Source of the DNA: an uncultured delta proteobacterium
Lineage (GTDB): Bacteria > Myxococcota_A > Polyangia > Polyangiales > Polyangiaceae
Assembly: GCA_903893335.1 (NCBI GenBank)
Contig: CAITLX010000801.1
Location: 1-7,515 of the forward strand
DNA: 7,515 nt
Direction of reading: 5' to 3'
A program made the position numbers and the translations under genes. The notes under the pieces are model-generated. The model saw only the letters and a program-made list of their open reading frames with translations, made no database searches and was not told where the DNA came from. Of the stretch, positions 5,666 through 7,515 are shown piece by piece (position 1 is the first letter of the stretch; every line of letters starts with the position of its first letter).

Positions 5666-6811
5666 ATGACGCCCCTGCACGAGAACGAAGAGCACGCTCG
5701 GCTGCGCGCCGAGGCGCGGAGGTTCGCGCGCACCGAGATCCGCCCGCACGCCGACGCGTGGGAGGAGGACGAGGAGTTCCCGCGCGAGCTGTACGCGCGA
5801 GCCGCAGCCGCCGGGCTCATCGGCATCGGGTACCCCGAGGCGTACGGAGGCGGAGGCGGCGACGTGTCGCACGCCATCGCGGCGTCCGAGGAGATGATCC
5901 TCGAGGGGACGTCGGTCGGCACCTGCGTCGGCCTCGGCAGCCACGGCATCGCGCTGCCCCCGATCCTCAAGTTCGGCACCGAGGAGCAGAAGCAGCGGTT
6001 CGTGCCCCCCGTGCTGCGCGGCGAGAAGATCGCCGCGCTCGCCATCACCGAGCCCGCCGCCGGGAGCGACGTGGCGGGCATCGCCACGCGCGCCGTGCGC
6101 GACGGCGACCACTACGTCATCGACGGCAGCAAGACGTTCATCACGTCGGGCACGCGCGCCGACCTCGTCACCGTCGCGGTGCGCACCGGCGGCGCCGGGC
6201 ACGCTGGCATCTCGATGATCGTGGTCGAACGCGGGACGCCGGGCTTCTCGGTCACGCGCAAGCTGGCCAAGACGGGCTGGTGGGCGTCGGACACCGCCGA
6301 GCTCGCGTTCGAGTCGTGCCGCGTGCCGGCGGCCAACCTCATCGGCGAGGAGAACGCGGGCTTCTACGCCATCATGGCGAACTTCGTCACCGAGCGGCTC
6401 TACCTCGCGTCCAACTGCTGCGCGATCTCCGAGCTGGCCTACCGCGAGTCGGTGTCGTGGGCGCGCGAGCGGCGCGCGTTCGGCAAGCCCATCGCCGGCT
6501 TCCAGGTCACCCGTCACAAGCTCGCCGACATGGCCTCGTCGATCGCTGCGGCGCGCGCGCTGCTCTCGGACGTGGTCGTGCGCTTCCTCGGCGGCGACGC
6601 GTCGGCGCCGAAGCTCGCGGCGATGGCGAAGAACGTCGCGACCGACGCGTGCTCGTTCGTGTGCGACCAGGCGGTGCAGATCCACGGCGGCACGGGCTAC
6701 ATGCGCGGCACCGTGGTGGAGCGCCTGTTCCGCGACGCGCGGCTCTACCCCATCGGCGGCGGCACGCGCGAGATCATGAACGAGATCATCGCGAAGCTCG
6801 AGGGCTACTGA
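5666..6811 (+). CDS. Acyl-CoA dehydrogenase, long-chain/isovaleryl-type
   Basis: This 381-residue flavoenzyme has the usual family length. It should oxidise an acyl-CoA to the 2,3-enoyl-CoA with FAD, passing electrons to electron-transfer flavoprotein, in the cytoplasm. Landmarks: an N-terminal helical domain (1-120), flavin-contact motif AITEPAAGSDVAGIATRA (126-143), TFITSGTRADL (157-167), the middle beta domain, RRAFGKPIAGFQ (269-280), QIHGGTGYMRG (338-348) and a C-terminal IGGGTREIMNEIIAKLEGY. The Glu used as base by medium-chain enzymes, just before G-T in the C-terminal motif, is Gly here. A Glu is present instead at TERLYLAS (E243), the position used by isovaleryl- and long-chain acyl-CoA dehydrogenases. 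The C-terminus also most resembles the long-chain enzyme (PIYGGTNEIM-like). Substrate (branched short-chain or long-chain) cannot be fixed from sequence alone. It is transcribed divergently from the pseudokinase and appears monocistronic. Confidence 0.95.
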   Translation: MTPLHENEEHARLRAEARRFARTEIRPHADAWEEDEEFPRELYARAAAAGLIGIGYPEAYGGGGGDVSHAIAASEEMILEGTSVGTCVGLGSHGIALPPILKFGTEEQKQRFVPPVLRGEKIAALAITEPAAGSDVAGIATRAVRDGDHYVIDGSKTFITSGTRADLVTVAVRTGGAGHAGISMIVVERGTPGFSVTRKLAKTGWWASDTAELAFESCRVPAANLIGEENAGFYAIMANFVTERLYLASNCCAISELAYRESVSWARERRAFGKPIAGFQVTRHKLADMASSIAAARALLSDVVVRFLGGDASAPKLAAMAKNVATDACSFVCDQAVQIHGGTGYMRGTVVERLFRDARLYPIGGGTREIMNEIIAKLEGY

Positions 6812-6814
6812 CCC

Positions 6815-7515
6815 TCACTCGTCGAGCTGCTCGATGAGCTCGCGGGCGCGGTCGAGCGCGGGGTCGTCCTCGAGCGCGCGACCGGCGAGCTCGTGCGCGC
6901 GCGACGCGTCCCCCTCGGCGGCGGCGAGCTCGGCCAGCTCGACCAGGCTGAGCGCGCGGGTCGTCAGCGGCGTGCCCTCGTGCTCGCCGGGCCCGGCCGC
7001 GGGCGCCTCGCTCACGCTCTCGAACGCGCGCACCGCGAGCTCGCGCTGATCGAGGTCGCGCGCGAGGTGGCCGAGCGACATCGCGAGGTCGGCGTCGGCC
7101 GGGTCGAGCTGCCAGCCGATGGACAGGGCGTCGAGCGCGACGTCGAGATCGCCCTCGGCGAGAGCGACGCGCGACAGCTCGGCGTGCACGCGCGCGAGGT
7201 CGTGCGGGGGCAGCGAGCCGCCCGCGGTGACGAGATCCTCGAGCAGCCGCCGCGCCTCGGGCCCGCGATCGACCGCCGCGAGCGCGCGCACGTAGAGCAG
7301 CGTCGCCTCGAGGCCGCCGCCCGCGAGCGCGTAGGCCTCCTCGAGCCACGGCAACGCCAGCGCCGCGTCTTCCCCGTCGACGAGGCAGAGCGCGCCGGCG
7401 CGCGACAGCAGCGCGACCCGCGCCTCGTCGCTCGCGCGCGAGGACGTGGCGGCGAGCGTGCGCGCGAGCGCCGCGCGGCTCCCCTCGAGCCGGGCGAGCG
7501 CCTCGAGGGCCTGCG
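6815..7515 (-). CDS. Tetratricopeptide-repeat protein (N-terminus outside window)
   Basis: The frame is open from the right edge to TGA at 6815-6817, giving 232 residues of the C-terminal part. An internal TTG at 7354 is not a credible start because coding continues upstream (ALARLEGSRAALARTLA and onward). The protein is all-helical and Ala/Leu/Glu-rich with TPR spacing. Examples are LPWLEEAYALAGGG, VALAEGDLDVALDALSIGWQ followed by LDPADADL, and LAAAEGDASRAHELAGRALE followed by DDPALDRA. TPRs are protein-protein scaffolds, and no catalytic domain is visible in this part. The partner and function are unknown. It ends 3 bp from the dehydrogenase stop in a tail-to-tail arrangement, so any terminators must lie inside the coding ends. 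Confidence 0.85.
   Translation of the reverse strand, partial: QALEALARLEGSRAALARTLAATSSRASDEARVALLSRAGALCLVDGEDAALALPWLEEAYALAGGGLEATLLYVRALAAVDRGPEARRLLEDLVTAGGSLPPHDLARVHAELSRVALAEGDLDVALDALSIGWQLDPADADLAMSLGHLARDLDQRELAVRAFESVSEAPAAGPGEHEGTPLTTRALSLVELAELAAAEGDASRAHELAGRALEDDPALDRARELIEQLDE

Noticed and set aside
3477..5669. Long plus-strand open frame with Arg/Leu-rich 11-residue repeats opposite the pseudokinase
   Set aside because: It is the antisense reading of the 33-bp acidic repeat and of GC-biased codons. It has no family-like motifs and lies opposite a clear kinase-like domain.
4501..6087. Minus-strand frame overlapping the pseudokinase and dehydrogenase
   Set aside because: Arg/Ala-rich low-complexity shadow spanning two real genes on opposite strands.
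5573..6685. Minus-strand frame opposite the acyl-CoA dehydrogenase
   Set aside because: Antisense shadow with no recognisable domain; the plus strand has a full canonical enzyme.

Overview
The window is very GC-rich, strongly third-position-GC coding DNA. It carries a Ser/Thr-kinase-like protein with a C-terminal membrane helix, an Ala/Pro-rich secreted barrel-like protein, a TPR protein and a sulfatase-fold enzyme. That mix and base composition suggest a myxobacterium (Myxococcota, perhaps Polyangiales). The taxon is an inference from style and composition; no marker gene is present. GC bias leaves long spurious open frames on the opposite strand of almost every gene, and I left these out.

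Layout, left to right. (1) 1-1054, minus strand, runs off the left edge: a secreted, probably outer-membrane beta-barrel protein with a signal peptide and a roughly 50-residue Ala/Pro linker. (2) 1055-1203: divergent promoter region with a short GC hairpin. (3) 1204-2445, plus: an exported sulfatase-fold (alkaline phosphatase superfamily) enzyme with Thr at the nucleophile position instead of Cys/Ser. (4) 2471-3714, minus, convergent with it: a membrane-anchored phosphodiester-glycosidase (NAGPA/DUF2233)-like protein, broken by an apparent one-base loss in a C5 run at 2809-2813. (5) 3798-5555, minus, just upstream of it and probably in the same operon: a Ser/Thr pseudokinase followed by an acidic 11-residue tandem repeat, one transmembrane helix and an Ala/Ser/Pro tail. 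(6) 5556-5665: divergent intergenic region with an 8+8 bp inverted repeat. (7) 5666-6811, plus: an acyl-CoA dehydrogenase of the long-chain/isovaleryl type. (8) 6815-7515, minus, runs off the right edge: a TPR protein whose stop lies 3 bp from the dehydrogenase stop.

The most interesting unit is the minus-strand pair pseudokinase -> membrane-anchored glycosidase-like protein. Both are predicted single-pass membrane proteins, both keep their fold, and both have lost or altered catalytic signatures. A shared envelope role is a reasonable inference but unproven. The dehydrogenase and TPR genes look like ordinary metabolic and housekeeping content. I see no RNA gene, CRISPR array, insertion sequence, attachment site or replication origin.
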